Below are positions 47,231 through 55,825 of a stretch of 64,000 nt of DNA, piece by piece; the stretch's first letter is position 1, and every line of letters starts with the position of its first letter. The stretch covers positions 186,001 to 250,000 of the forward strand of contig CBDFGS010000010.1 of the NCBI GenBank assembly GCA_965247255.1, read 5' to 3'. The notes below the pieces were generated by a model that was not told the origin of the DNA, made no database searches, and was given only the letters and a program-made list of their open reading frames with translations. Origin of the DNA: CBDFGS01 sp965247255. GTDB lineage: Bacteria; Chloroflexota; Dehalococcoidia; Lucifugimonadales; CAUZJF01. The translations under genes and the position numbers were made by a program.

Positions 47231-48235
47231 ATGACAAGCAAGGTTTCGGCAAATCCAGTGTACGACGAGTCGGTGGTGATCGACGGGCTGAACGTCAGTA
47301 ACTGGGAGAGCCCTCGCGTATACGAGAGCCTTCAGTCGGGCGGAATCGCGGCCATCAACGCGACCATCGCCGTGTTCGAGAAGTACGACGAAGAGATGGA
47401 CCGCATCGCCTGGTGGCTCAGACGGCTAAGGGAGAACGAGGACACCCTCCAGCAGGTGACCCGTGCGCGGGACATTACGGATGCGAAAGCAGGCGGTAAG
47501 ACCGGCGTAATCTTCGGCTGGCAGAACGCGAGCCCGATTGAGAACGATCTCGACCGGTTAGAGGTCTTTCACCGCCTGGGAGTGCGTATCGTTCAGCTCA
47601 CCTACAACGAGCGCAACCTCCTGGGCAACGGCTGCTGGGAGCGCACGGACGACGGGCTGAGTAATTTCGGTGTGGACGCGGTCCGCGAGATGAACCGCCT
47701 CGGGATTCTGATCGACCTGTCCCACGTCGGAGACCGCACGACTCTGGAAGCCATCGAAGTCTCGGAGCAGCCGGTTGCGTTTACCCACGCCAACGCTCGC
47801 TCGTTCCTCGATCACCCGCGGAACAAGACGGACGAGGCTCTCAAGCTGGTGGCCGAGAAGGGCGGAGTGATCGGCGCCAACGCATTTCCTCCCTTTTTGC
47901 CAAACGGCTTCCAGGCCACGATCCAGGACTACGTCGACGCGATCGACGACCTGGTCGAACGGGTGGGGATCGACCACGTTGGCATCGGGACCGACTATAC
48001 GCAGGAGCAGCCTAAGGAGTTCCTAGATGTGCTCATGTCGTTCCAGGGCAAGCGTTTCAATCCCAGGCGGCTCGACTACCCCGACACGGTGGTGCATCCC
48101 ACAGACATGGAGACTCCGGACAAGCTCTCGAACGTCGCGTCGGAGCTCCTTAGCCGTGGCTACCGCAAAGAGGACGTGGCCAAGATACTGGGCGGCAACT
48201 TTCTGCGGCTGTTCCGCCAGGTCTGGGGAGAGTGA
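47231..48235 (+). CDS. Membrane dipeptidase (peptidase M19) family protein
   Basis: 334 residues. In the family the first zinc site is an HxD near the N-terminus; here the position reads VVIDGLNVSNW, so the usual HNDxP is altered. Other motifs are present: VIFGWQNASPIENDLDRLE, VRIVQLTYNERNLLGNGC, IDLSHVGDRTTLEA, VAFTHANARSF, GVIGANAFPPFL and HVGIGTDYT. The bridging glutamate is probably shifted to Q in GWQNA. Loss of some zinc ligands suggests a changed or metal-altered active site compared with renal dipeptidase. No signal peptide. It is probably co-transcribed with the upstream MetE-like gene. Confidence 0.85.
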   Translation: MTSKVSANPVYDESVVIDGLNVSNWESPRVYESLQSGGIAAINATIAVFEKYDEEMDRIAWWLRRLRENEDTLQQVTRARDITDAKAGGKTGVIFGWQNASPIENDLDRLEVFHRLGVRIVQLTYNERNLLGNGCWERTDDGLSNFGVDAVREMNRLGILIDLSHVGDRTTLEAIEVSEQPVAFTHANARSFLDHPRNKTDEALKLVAEKGGVIGANAFPPFLPNGFQATIQDYVDAIDDLVERVGIDHVGIGTDYTQEQPKEFLDVLMSFQGKRFNPRRLDYPDTVVHPTDMETPDKLSNVASELLSRGYRKEDVAKILGGNFLRLFRQVWGE

Positions 48236-48240
48236 GAAAT

Positions 48241-48318
48241 ACCACAGAGGCCACGGAGACCACAGAGCTTCCCAATATGTTTCTAAATCCTCTCTGTGCC
48301 CTCCGTGATCTCCGTGGT
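48241..48318. repeat. Inverted repeat with 27-base arms between convergent genes
   Basis: Arms at 48241-48267 and 48292-48318 pair at about 22 of 27 positions (CACGGAG and CACAGAG blocks). Each arm is built of ~9-base units of the form (C)CACAGAGG / CCACGGAGA. It may serve as a bidirectional terminator, but the build resembles the termini around the GxxExxY gene 1.2 kb away. Confidence 0.75.
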
Positions 48319-48326
48319 GAATACTC

Positions 48327-49547
48327 TTAGTGGATGGCGGCGGCGGTGGCGGAGGCGCGTTCGTTTACGAGGCGTCCCTCGGCGAATCGGTTGAGGTCGA
48401 AGGGCTCGATCAGCTCCGGAGTCTCGCCGGACTCGACCAGCTCGGCAATGCACTTGCCTGCGATGGGCGCCGCCTTGAAGCCCCATGTGCCCCAGCCGCA
48501 GTTGAGGATGAACCCGTCGATGCCGTCGACCCGTCCCATGACGGGCGCGTAGTCCGGGGTCATGTCGCAGATGCCGGTCCACTGACGCAGTATCTTCGCG
48601 TTCCCCAGGCCGGGGAGAAGCTCAAGAGTGTTGACTGCGAGCTCTTCTAGCAGATTGAGCGTGGAGGCGGTGCTGTACGTCGGGTAGGGGTCGACCGGCC
48701 CGCCAATAACAAGCTCGCCGCGGTCGGTCTGGTAGACGTAGACGTGGAGGTCTGACGAGGAGATCGTGGTGTCGATGATGGGCTTCAGGGGCTCCGTGAC
48801 GCTCGCTTGGAGGGGATAGGTCGTGATCGGCAGCTCCAGGTCCACCATGGCGGCCACCGTGGAGCTCCAGCCCGCGGTGGCGCTCACCACGGTGTTTGTG
48901 CTCACGTGGCCTGCGCTGGTCTCGACACCGGTAACTCTACCGTTCTCGCGTGTGATGCCGGTGACCTCCGTGAACGGGTGTATCTCAACGCCCCGTCTGT
49001 CGGCCCCACGGGCGAGGCCCCACACCACGGCGTCGTGGCGGACCACGGCCGCCGGGGGGTGATATAAGGCCGCCATGACCGGCAGCGGCTTGCCCTCTCG
49101 CAGGTCGATGATGGGCACAAGCTTCTTTATCTCCTGTGGCGTGATCAGGCGGCTATCCACTCCGAGCATCTGATTGAACTCGGCGCGGACGTTTAGCCAG
49201 TAGACGGACGATTCCGTGTGCCCGAGGTCCAGCCGGCCCATCTGGTCGAATAGCAGGTTGAACCGCAGCTCTTGGGAGAGACCTCTATACAACCTGTGGC
49301 TCTCGCGGAAGAATGGGATCCCCTCGGGGGTAAGGTAGTTGGCGCGGACTATCGCCGTACTACGAGCGCTCGCCCCACCACCCACGTAGCCCTTGTCCAG
49401 CACCGCCACGTCGGTGATACCCAGCTTGGCCAGATAGTAAGCTGTGGACAGGCCATGCACCCCGGCCCCTACGACGACCACGTCGTAGCTTTCCTTCAAC
49501 GGCTCGGTGCGCCACATGCGCTGCTTACGGAATAACTGCAGCATCAT
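48327..49547 (-). CDS. mgdA: N-methylglutamate dehydrogenase / sarcosine oxidase beta-like subunit
   Basis: 406 residues. VVVVGAGVHGLSTAYYLAKLG (about 22-42) binds the FAD ADP part; ATAGWSSTVAAMV, GELVIGGPVDPYPTYST and GWGTWGFKAAPIAGKCIAE near the C-terminus are SoxB/DAO-family motifs. In heterotetrameric sarcosine oxidase this subunit holds the covalent FMN and the noncovalent FAD where the N-methyl amine is oxidised; whether a flavin-binding histidine is present I cannot confirm. It is separated from the other subunits by the GxxExxY gene, and its ATG directly follows that gene's stop. Named mgdA because of the full N-methylglutamate gene set; sarcosine oxidase soxB is the alternative. Confidence 0.85.
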   Translation of the reverse strand: MMLQLFRKQRMWRTEPLKESYDVVVVGAGVHGLSTAYYLAKLGITDVAVLDKGYVGGGASARSTAIVRANYLTPEGIPFFRESHRLYRGLSQELRFNLLFDQMGRLDLGHTESSVYWLNVRAEFNQMLGVDSRLITPQEIKKLVPIIDLREGKPLPVMAALYHPPAAVVRHDAVVWGLARGADRRGVEIHPFTEVTGITRENGRVTGVETSAGHVSTNTVVSATAGWSSTVAAMVDLELPITTYPLQASVTEPLKPIIDTTISSSDLHVYVYQTDRGELVIGGPVDPYPTYSTASTLNLLEELAVNTLELLPGLGNAKILRQWTGICDMTPDYAPVMGRVDGIDGFILNCGWGTWGFKAAPIAGKCIAELVESGETPELIEPFDLNRFAEGRLVNERASATAAAIH

Positions 49548-49970
49548 TCACCGCCGAGATCGCCGAGGGCGCGGAGAATCAGGAAACCTATTTACAACTC
49601 TCACGAGGCCGTCCTTTAGAAGTTCGACATTGAAGTTGCGTAGCAAGCCGACCTTGAGATCAGAAAGCCTCAGATACGATAGTAACTGCGCTTGGTGGAT
49701 GGGCTCTAGTTTCTCGACGGCCTTAACCTCCACGATCACCGCTCCATCGACCAGAAGATCGATGCGATATCCGGCGTCGAGCTTAACGCCACGATAGACG
49801 ACGGGCAGCGCCTTCTGGCGCTCCACAGTCAATCCACGGTCCGCAAGTTCGAATGCGAGGCACGCTTCGTAAGCTGATTCCAAGAGTCCCGCGCCTAACG
49901 ACCGATGAACCTCAATCGCCGCCCCTATGATTGTCTCTGTGTTTCCATCTATCTTCTTGCTTTCTCTCAT
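49548..49970 (-). CDS. GxxExxY protein
   Basis: 140 residues. SLGAGLLESAYEACLAFEL carries the GxxExxY signature; then VVYRGVKLDAGYRIDLLVDGAVIVEVKAVEKLEPIHQAQLLSYLRL (D...E-x-K, PD-(D/E)XK-like) and VGLLRNFNVELLKDG. These are the defining motifs of a small protein family found scattered through environmental genomes, including inside rRNA genes, with a nuclease-like fold and unknown role. Both ends are bracketed by inverted TCACCGCCGAG/CTCGGCGGTGA arms (49548-49558, 49989-49999), and the C-terminal RPRRSRR is encoded by the left arm. It interrupts a sarcosine-oxidase-type operon, so it is likely a recent arrival. Confidence 0.9.
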   Translation of the reverse strand: MRESKKIDGNTETIIGAAIEVHRSLGAGLLESAYEACLAFELADRGLTVERQKALPVVYRGVKLDAGYRIDLLVDGAVIVEVKAVEKLEPIHQAQLLSYLRLSDLKVGLLRNFNVELLKDGLVRVVNRFPDSPRPRRSRR

Positions 49971-50000
49971 CTCAGCGATCTCGGCGTCCTCGGCGGTGAG

Positions 50001-50720
50001 TCATCCCAGGCGAGAGGCGGCTTCGAGGCCGAAGGGCGCGGCGCCGTAGCGAGCGCCCGCATCGAGTACAGCGTCCCACATGTATTCTCCGAACTCCCGT
50101 CCGAAGTAGAGCTCATAGCTGAGCAAGGAGGCCGAATCGCGGCGCAGGAGCGTTCCGTGAACCTGCGCGACCATGCCCTGTGCGCACGTCATGTTGAGGA
50201 ACGAGTGCGGGGACGAATCGAGCTCCGTCAGCGATTCCAGCACCCTATAGGCCTGCGGCCCGGCGATGCGGAGACCTGCCAGCCCGGACGTGACGTTCAC
50301 GATGTGCGCACACGCACTCGCCTCTGAGGCCTGACGCAGCACCTCCAGCACCGTTCGGGCCTGAGACGGCGCCGTAATCAACAGCGTCTCGTCGTCGGTA
50401 AGCCGCGCTTGTATGACGCGCTGAGTCTCTGCACTCTCCGCGATCTTGTGGACGGCCAAACGACCGGGCACGATGGGAGCGACGTCCCGCAGTACGGACT
50501 GAAGGAACTCGTCCAGGCCCTCTCCCTGTAATCTCAGCTTACCCACCGGGCTGATATCGAGGATGCCCGCGCCTCGGCGCACGCCCTCAAGCTCCTCCTG
50601 GGCGGACGTATATCGAACCGGCCGTTGCCACCCGTCTTGAACGGTCATTTCGGCACCCAGGGCAAGGTGTTGGTGGTGCATCGAGCTCTGCGCTATGGGA
50701 TTCCAGCGGGTCTGGGTCAT
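50001..50720 (-). CDS. mgdD: N-methylglutamate dehydrogenase / sarcosine oxidase gamma-like subunit
   Basis: 239 residues related to the N-terminal part of aminomethyltransferase (GcvT): GAGILDISPVGKLRLQGEGLDEFLQ, VNVTSGLAGLRIAGPQAYRVLESLT, HGTLLRRDSASLLSYELYFGREFGEYMWDAVLDAG. Its length suits SoxG. The start overlaps the alpha-subunit stop by four bases (ATGA). The C-terminus (APFGLEAASRLG) ends right at the outer edge of the GxxExxY element, so the last residues could have been changed by the insertion. Confidence 0.82.
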   Translation of the reverse strand: MTQTRWNPIAQSSMHHQHLALGAEMTVQDGWQRPVRYTSAQEELEGVRRGAGILDISPVGKLRLQGEGLDEFLQSVLRDVAPIVPGRLAVHKIAESAETQRVIQARLTDDETLLITAPSQARTVLEVLRQASEASACAHIVNVTSGLAGLRIAGPQAYRVLESLTELDSSPHSFLNMTCAQGMVAQVHGTLLRRDSASLLSYELYFGREFGEYMWDAVLDAGARYGAAPFGLEAASRLG

Positions 50721-53635
50721 GACCTCAAACGCTTTCCCTCTGGATCGTAGAGGGCTTGCATAGTCACGCGAGCTGGGCGCATCTCGCCGTCGATTCTCAC
50801 GTGGATCTGCTTACCATCCTCAGCGAGCTCAACGGGAACGATAGCCAGGCCGAAGCCCTTCCCCACCGTAGGGCTCATGCGGGAGCTCGTGACGCGCCCG
50901 ACGGGCTTGGACCCTGACACAACCGGGTCGCCGTCATCGGGCACCCCGCCATCTTCCATCAAGAAGCCGACCAGGGTGTTCCTCGGTCCACGATCTCGGG
51001 CCGCGATCAGCCCGCCCCTGCCGATGAAGTCGTCCTTCTCGAAACGCACGACCCAGGCCGCGTCGCTATCCAGCGGGTTGCTTACTAGATCGGTGTCCTG
51101 GCCGGGGATGATGTGTTTCTTTTCAAGCCGCAGGATCCGCTGCGCCTCAGTACCGAAAGGCGAAATGCCAAACTCCTGTCCGGCCTCCATCAGGGCATCC
51201 CACATATGCTGGGCGTACTCGGCGGGGAAGTGCAGCTCCCATCCTGTTTCGCCGACGAAGCCGATGCGCAGGAGTAGGGTCGATACGCCCGCCACTTCGC
51301 CGCGTTTCGATCTCATATAGCGGAACGCCTTCGACGAGAGGTCGACGTCGGTGAGCTTAGCCAGCGTATCTCGCGCCCTTGGTCCCGCGACGTTGATCAC
51401 CGCTAGCGCGGAGGTGATGTTCGTAACGTGAACGCAGTTACCCGTCCCCGCCAGCCACCATTTGAACCACTCCTCGATGACGTCTATGTTGGCCGTGGAG
51501 GTCGTAACGAAGTAGTGGTCGTCCGCGAGCCTGGCGACCGTTCCGTCATCCAGGATGGCGCCGTTGTCGGCACATAGGAGCCCGTAGCGGACTTGCCCCG
51601 TCCGCAGGGTGGAGAAGACGTGCGTGTATACCCTGTCCAGGAAAGCAGGGGCGTCCGAACCCTGGACGTCCAGCTTGCCCAGGGTGCTCACGTCGATAAT
51701 GCCGACGCGCTGCCGGACCGCCTCGCATTCTTCTTGCGGTGACCCGTAGCGATATGGGCGTTGCCACTGACTTGTGTCGACCATCGGGGCGCCAAGGGAA
51801 CGATGCGTGTGGTCGAGCTGAGTGCGCTTGACGGGCAGGTGTGCGGGGCCCGCAAGCGCTGCAATCGGCACAGGCTGCACGGGCGGACGCGATGTGGTCA
51901 CCCCCATCTCAGAGATACTCCGGCCCGTCCTCCGCGCGGCGAGGGCGACCAGCATCTTGTGGCACATCTTGCCCTGGCACGGGCCCATCGTGGCCGTGGT
52001 ATACCTTTTGAGTGTCTGAATGTCTTCGAAGCCTTCGTCGACTGCCGTCTCGATGTCTTTGACGGTAACATCTTCGCAAACGCACACGAACTTCTTGGAC
52101 CCAGGCTCGGGGATGACGACCGACGGGGCCTGCGCGGCGTCGGTTCGGTGAGACGGCCCGGTCGCGATGTCCTGTCGACCCGAAGCTCGGCCTTTGGGGC
52201 TCATGCCGAGACTGGCCGCCGCTTGTACCCCCGCTGCCTCACCCTGCAGGATCGAGCTCCCCATGTCCAGGGAGCCATTCACGCTGCCTGCGGCGTACAG
52301 TCCTGAAGGCAGCCTGGCCGGCGCCCAGGCTCCCACGCGCTCATCGTAGTCGAATGTGGCGCCACCCTGGTATAGGAGCGAATTGGCGGGCTCGAATCCC
52401 CCGCTCAGGGCGATGAGGTCGCAGTCGAGCTCTCGCTCGTCGGTGGAGGGGCGCCCGCCTTCCACACGGGCAACCGTGGCGCCGAGCACTCTTTTGGTGC
52501 CCTCGGCGCGAATGGGAACGTGGGAGTCAAGGACCAAAATCCCGCGCGCCCTCAGCTCCACCGCTTCCGGCAAGCTGTGGGGGAAGCCGGGTCGCAGGTC
52601 CGCCACCGCCGCGACGCGGACACCGGCTTGCAGCAAGTCCAGCGCGGCGAGATAACCCTGGTCGTTCGTGGTCAGCACGACTGCCGTGGAGCCCGGCTTC
52701 ACGCCGTACAGATGCATCAGTCGCTGTGCTCCGCTGCCGAGCATGATCCCAGGCAGATCGTTGCGGTCGAACGGCATGGGGACCTCTTGGGCCCCGGTGG
52801 CACAGACGACCTGCCGCGCCCTGAGCCATATCAGGCGGTCGCCGGAGAGCACTCCCAGGAGGCCCCCCTCGTAGAGACCGAATACGCTCGAGCTGGAAAG
52901 GACTTCTACAAGCTCGCTAGACCCCACTCTGCGGGCGAACTCATCGGCTATTCCATACCCGGTGGACTGCGCGAAGCCAGGAGCGCTGTCGTAAGTTCTG
53001 GTGTCGAGACGCGAGCTGCCCCCCAGGGACGGCTGGTCATCGAGCAGGGTTACGCGGGCTCCAGTCCCGGCCGCAGCCAGGGCCGCGGCCATTCCCGCGA
53101 CCCCTCCACCCACAACTGCGACGTCGGCGTGAAGATAATCGTGATGGTACTTTTCGGCGCCCAGGTCGGCATCGATGGAACCTAGACCAGCGATCCGCCG
53201 TATCATCGGCCGAGCCAGTTTCCAGAAGAGCTTGGGCGTGTGAAATGTTTTGTAGTAGAAGCCGACCGGCATCAGCCGCTCGAAACGATCGAGCACTGAC
53301 AAGGCGTCGTGCTCCAGCGAGGGCCAGGCGTTCTGGTGTCGCACCTGCATTCCGTCGCGCGCAGGCTCGACGCACGCGCGCACGTTGGGCACGCCGTCCA
53401 CAGTCATCAGGCAGTTCGGGCAACGGCCGGCCACGCACAGGAGACCGCGAGGGCGGTGGTACTTGAAGCTGCGGCCGTGAATCCTAACGCCAGCCGCGTA
53501 GAGAGCCGAGGATATTGTGTCGCCGCGGTAGGCGTGGGCAGGCCTGCCGTTGAATTCAAATGCGACCGACGTGGAACGGTCGATGATTTCAGTGGGGGCG
53601 TCTGAGAGGCGAAGGGGAGGCGGGCTCGACTCCAT
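50717..53635 (-). CDS. mgdC: N-methylglutamate dehydrogenase / sarcosine oxidase alpha-like subunit
   Basis: 972 residues, the normal SoxA length. Residues ~20-105: 2Fe-2S ferredoxin-like domain with cysteines 67, 72, 75 and 88. About 170-480: FAD/NAD(P) fold with VAVVGGGVAGMAAALAA near 172-188. About 490-550: BFD-like cysteine cluster (FVCVCEDVTVKD and MGPCQGKMCHKM). About 600-972: GcvT-like tetrahydrofolate domain (LGKLDVQGSDAPAFLDRV, GETGWELHFPAEYAQHMWDAL). In the complex it passes electrons between flavins and transfers the oxidised methyl group to tetrahydrofolate. It starts one base after the delta-subunit stop. Confidence 0.93.
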   Translation of the reverse strand: MESSPPPLRLSDAPTEIIDRSTSVAFEFNGRPAHAYRGDTISSALYAAGVRIHGRSFKYHRPRGLLCVAGRCPNCLMTVDGVPNVRACVEPARDGMQVRHQNAWPSLEHDALSVLDRFERLMPVGFYYKTFHTPKLFWKLARPMIRRIAGLGSIDADLGAEKYHHDYLHADVAVVGGGVAGMAAALAAAGTGARVTLLDDQPSLGGSSRLDTRTYDSAPGFAQSTGYGIADEFARRVGSSELVEVLSSSSVFGLYEGGLLGVLSGDRLIWLRARQVVCATGAQEVPMPFDRNDLPGIMLGSGAQRLMHLYGVKPGSTAVVLTTNDQGYLAALDLLQAGVRVAAVADLRPGFPHSLPEAVELRARGILVLDSHVPIRAEGTKRVLGATVARVEGGRPSTDERELDCDLIALSGGFEPANSLLYQGGATFDYDERVGAWAPARLPSGLYAAGSVNGSLDMGSSILQGEAAGVQAAASLGMSPKGRASGRQDIATGPSHRTDAAQAPSVVIPEPGSKKFVCVCEDVTVKDIETAVDEGFEDIQTLKRYTTATMGPCQGKMCHKMLVALAARRTGRSISEMGVTTSRPPVQPVPIAALAGPAHLPVKRTQLDHTHRSLGAPMVDTSQWQRPYRYGSPQEECEAVRQRVGIIDVSTLGKLDVQGSDAPAFLDRVYTHVFSTLRTGQVRYGLLCADNGAILDDGTVARLADDHYFVTTSTANIDVIEEWFKWWLAGTGNCVHVTNITSALAVINVAGPRARDTLAKLTDVDLSSKAFRYMRSKRGEVAGVSTLLLRIGFVGETGWELHFPAEYAQHMWDALMEAGQEFGISPFGTEAQRILRLEKKHIIPGQDTDLVSNPLDSDAAWVVRFEKDDFIGRGGLIAARDRGPRNTLVGFLMEDGGVPDDGDPVVSGSKPVGRVTSSRMSPTVGKGFGLAIVPVELAEDGKQIHVRIDGEMRPARVTMQALYDPEGKRLRS

Positions 53636-53899
53636 CTAGGCGTGGGCCTCTTCTGGCCAGGAGGTCTCACGCACCTCGTTGGTCTCAGTGTTGCGCACCG
53701 CGAGAAACCACCGGCGACACCCCAAAGCGTGGTACCACCACTCAGTCTGGTCCCCGGCTACGTTTCGCCGCGAGTAGAAGTAGGTGGTCCACTCCTTTTC
53801 TGATGCGTCGGGTTTCGGGCGGGGCGTAAGCTCGCCCCCGAAACGGAACTCGTAGACGCTGCGCTCGCCGCAGTTAGGGCAGCCTAGGAGGAAGGCCAT
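53636..53899 (-). CDS. mgdB: N-methylglutamate dehydrogenase / sarcosine oxidase delta-like subunit
   Basis: 87 residues. CPNCGERSVYEFRFGGE at the start and TEWWYHALGCRRWFLAVRNTET later are the SoxD signature. The usual zinc ligand set is C-x2-C, H and C; all are visible. It is the first gene of the dehydrogenase operon here, with AGGTGAG before the ATG, and is followed directly by the alpha subunit. Confidence 0.93.
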   Translation of the reverse strand: MAFLLGCPNCGERSVYEFRFGGELTPRPKPDASEKEWTTYFYSRRNVAGDQTEWWYHALGCRRWFLAVRNTETNEVRETSWPEEAHA

Positions 53900-53902
53900 C
53901 TC

Positions 53903-54109
53903 TCACCTATCTCTCCGAAGCCGCAAGAATTCGCTTGTCGCGAGCCCCGCCCTTCGGACCAAGCGACTTCGTCGTGGTCCGGCACAGACAGAGTGGCCGG
54001 ATGGCCGATCCTGGTCAAGATGATGTGACTGCCCCGCTGCCTGGCAACCCGCCACCCCTCTCGAAGACCCGGATAACCTCCGGGCCGCTGAGCAACGGGA
54101 GCGGCTCAT
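53903..54109 (-). pseudogene. hicA: HicA-like toxin remnant
   Basis: Three frames together read LLSGPEVIRVFERGG, RVARQRGSHIILT with the catalytic histidine context (RGSH), ATLSVPDHDEVA and RAGLATSEFLRLRRDR. This is a HicA mRNA interferase of about 70 residues broken by two or more frame changes. It follows hicB directly, start overlapping hicB stop, and ends four bases before the delta-subunit gene. Not translatable as a toxin. Confidence 0.7.
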
Positions 54110-54314
54110 TAGACGGCAATGTCTACTTCGTGCGTGGCAACAGTCAATGGCATACCTTGCTCTGCCCTGACGTCGAGGCATTGCCTGATTGCGTCTTTTA
54201 TATTAATGAGTGCCTCATCCTCGGTCCCACCTTGGCTGATGCAACCCGGAATCGATGGACACTCGACCACGTACACGCCGCCTCATCGCGGTCCAACGTC
54301 ACAGTGAACTTCAT
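54109..54314 (-). pseudogene. hicB: HicB-like antitoxin remnant
   Basis: Begins MKFTVTLDRDEAA, then after a one-base loss reads VYVVECPSIPGCISQGG, TEDEALINIKDAIRQCL and MPLTVATHEVDIAV. That is a complete short HicB (RNase-H-like antitoxin, 68-70 residues) apart from the single deletion near 54275. The gene order hicB-hicA and the overlap are as in functional pairs. Confidence 0.75.
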
Positions 54315-54397
54315 CCGACCTCCTCCTTCGCGAATCATCGGTGCTTCAAGGAGAGCTCACGAGGCGGCTCACTTTGCGTTATCAGGGTAGCCGAAAC

Positions 54398-55756
54398 CTA
54401 AAACATCGTTAGGTAGCGGTCAGTCTCCCATTGGGAGACCTGGCCATGATACTCCTTCCACTCGGCCTCCTTGAGCTCCACAAACTCATCGGAGACAACG
54501 CCCAGCGCACCCTGAATAACTTCGTCCCGGCGTATCTCCGAGAGCGACTCGGCCAGACTCTGCGGAAGCGTGCGGATGCCGCGACGCTTGATCTCGTCCA
54601 GGCCCAGCTCGTACAGGTTCCCCAGGTTCGCCTTCCCCGGGTCGAGCTCATGTCGAACGCCGTCCAGTCCAGCGGTGATGTAGGCGGCCAAGGCGAGGTA
54701 TGGATTGCACGCCGCAGACACCGTGCGGTCCTCGAGGTGTCCCGGGCCGGCGGTGCGGATCATCTGCGTGCGATTGTTGTCGCCGTACGAGATGAACGCG
54801 GGAGTCCAGGTGAAGCCGGACTGCGTGCGTGTCAGCCCTGTGCCTACCTGAAGGCGTTTGTAGCAATTCACCGTCGGGGAGGTTACGCAGCATAGCGCCG
54901 GAGCGTGGGCGAAGATGCCGCCGATGAAGTTGTACGCCATTTTGGAGAGGCCGAGGCCCTGTGGGTCGTCGTCATCGAGGAACAGATTGTCGCCGGTCTC
55001 GGGATCGGCGACGTGGAAGTGGATGTGGCCACCGCTACCGGTCCGGTCGGCGAATGGCTTCGCCATGTGGGTGGCGATGGCGCCATACTTCTGGGCGTAT
55101 TGACTGGTCATCATCTTGAAGAACGTGTAGCGATCGGCCGTCGTGAGAGCGTCGCTGTAGACGAAGTTGACCTCGTACTGCCCGTTGGCGTCTTCGTGGT
55201 CCGCTTGATATGTGTCCCATCCGATCTTCGCCATGCCGTCCATCAGGTCGCGCAGATAGTCCATCACGTTGGCGATGCCCTTGAAGTCGTAGCAGGGCTT
55301 GGCCAGCGTATCGACGTCGTTGGGGTCCCAAACGGATATCTTGCCTTGCTCGTTCTTGGTGACGAGGAAGTGCTCAGGCTCGATGCCGACGTTGAATACG
55401 TAGCCTTCGGCCCTGGCCGCGTCCAACACTCGCTTAAGATTCTGGCGCGAGCAGTACGGATGGACTTCGTCATCGACGTAGAGGTCGCTAGCGAAGCGTG
55501 CCACGCCGTCTTTCCAGGGGACGGGCGTGTAGGTATCGAGGTCGACCCTGGCCATCATGTCGTGGGAGTGAGGCCCCTGTCCCAGTCCGTATAGTGCCGC
55601 GCCCGCGAAGCCAGCCCCTTCATCGATTACGTCGTCGAAGTGCGACACAGGCACCATCTTGACCTTGGGAGAGCCGTTGATATCGACGAACTGGACAAGG
55701 AGGTACTCGATGTCGTCGTCGCTGATTCGCCGCCTTACTTCTTCCCGGGTGGCCAT
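54398..55756 (-). CDS. gmaS: Type III glutamine synthetase, probable gamma-glutamylmethylamide synthetase
   Basis: 452 residues from MATREE, which has GGAG ten bases upstream. FVDINGSPKVKMVP, NVGIEPEHFLV (metal-ligand E), DHEDANGQYEVNF, SGSGGHIHFHV and GDNNRTQMIRTAGPGHLEDRT are glutamine-synthetase motifs, of the GlnT/GmaS subgroup by its motifs and context. GmaS joins methylamine to glutamate with ATP, giving gamma-glutamylmethylamide. It lies between the synthase genes mgsABC and the dehydrogenase genes, as expected for that pathway. A plain ammonia-assimilating GlnT remains the alternative. Confidence 0.85.
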   Translation of the reverse strand: MATREEVRRRISDDDIEYLLVQFVDINGSPKVKMVPVSHFDDVIDEGAGFAGAALYGLGQGPHSHDMMARVDLDTYTPVPWKDGVARFASDLYVDDEVHPYCSRQNLKRVLDAARAEGYVFNVGIEPEHFLVTKNEQGKISVWDPNDVDTLAKPCYDFKGIANVMDYLRDLMDGMAKIGWDTYQADHEDANGQYEVNFVYSDALTTADRYTFFKMMTSQYAQKYGAIATHMAKPFADRTGSGGHIHFHVADPETGDNLFLDDDDPQGLGLSKMAYNFIGGIFAHAPALCCVTSPTVNCYKRLQVGTGLTRTQSGFTWTPAFISYGDNNRTQMIRTAGPGHLEDRTVSAACNPYLALAAYITAGLDGVRHELDPGKANLGNLYELGLDEIKRRGIRTLPQSLAESLSEIRRDEVIQGALGVVSDEFVELKEAEWKEYHGQVSQWETDRYLTMF

Positions 55757-55825
55757 GTTAGTTAGACTCCTCCTCATGATGAGCCGATAGGCAGACACAG
55801 AATGCTGAACGGCCTACAGAAAACA

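Noticed and set aside
53935..54390. A 151-codon plus-strand open frame before the delta-subunit gene
   Set aside because: It lies opposite the hicBA remnant, which explains the sequence better; no motif in the plus-strand translation.
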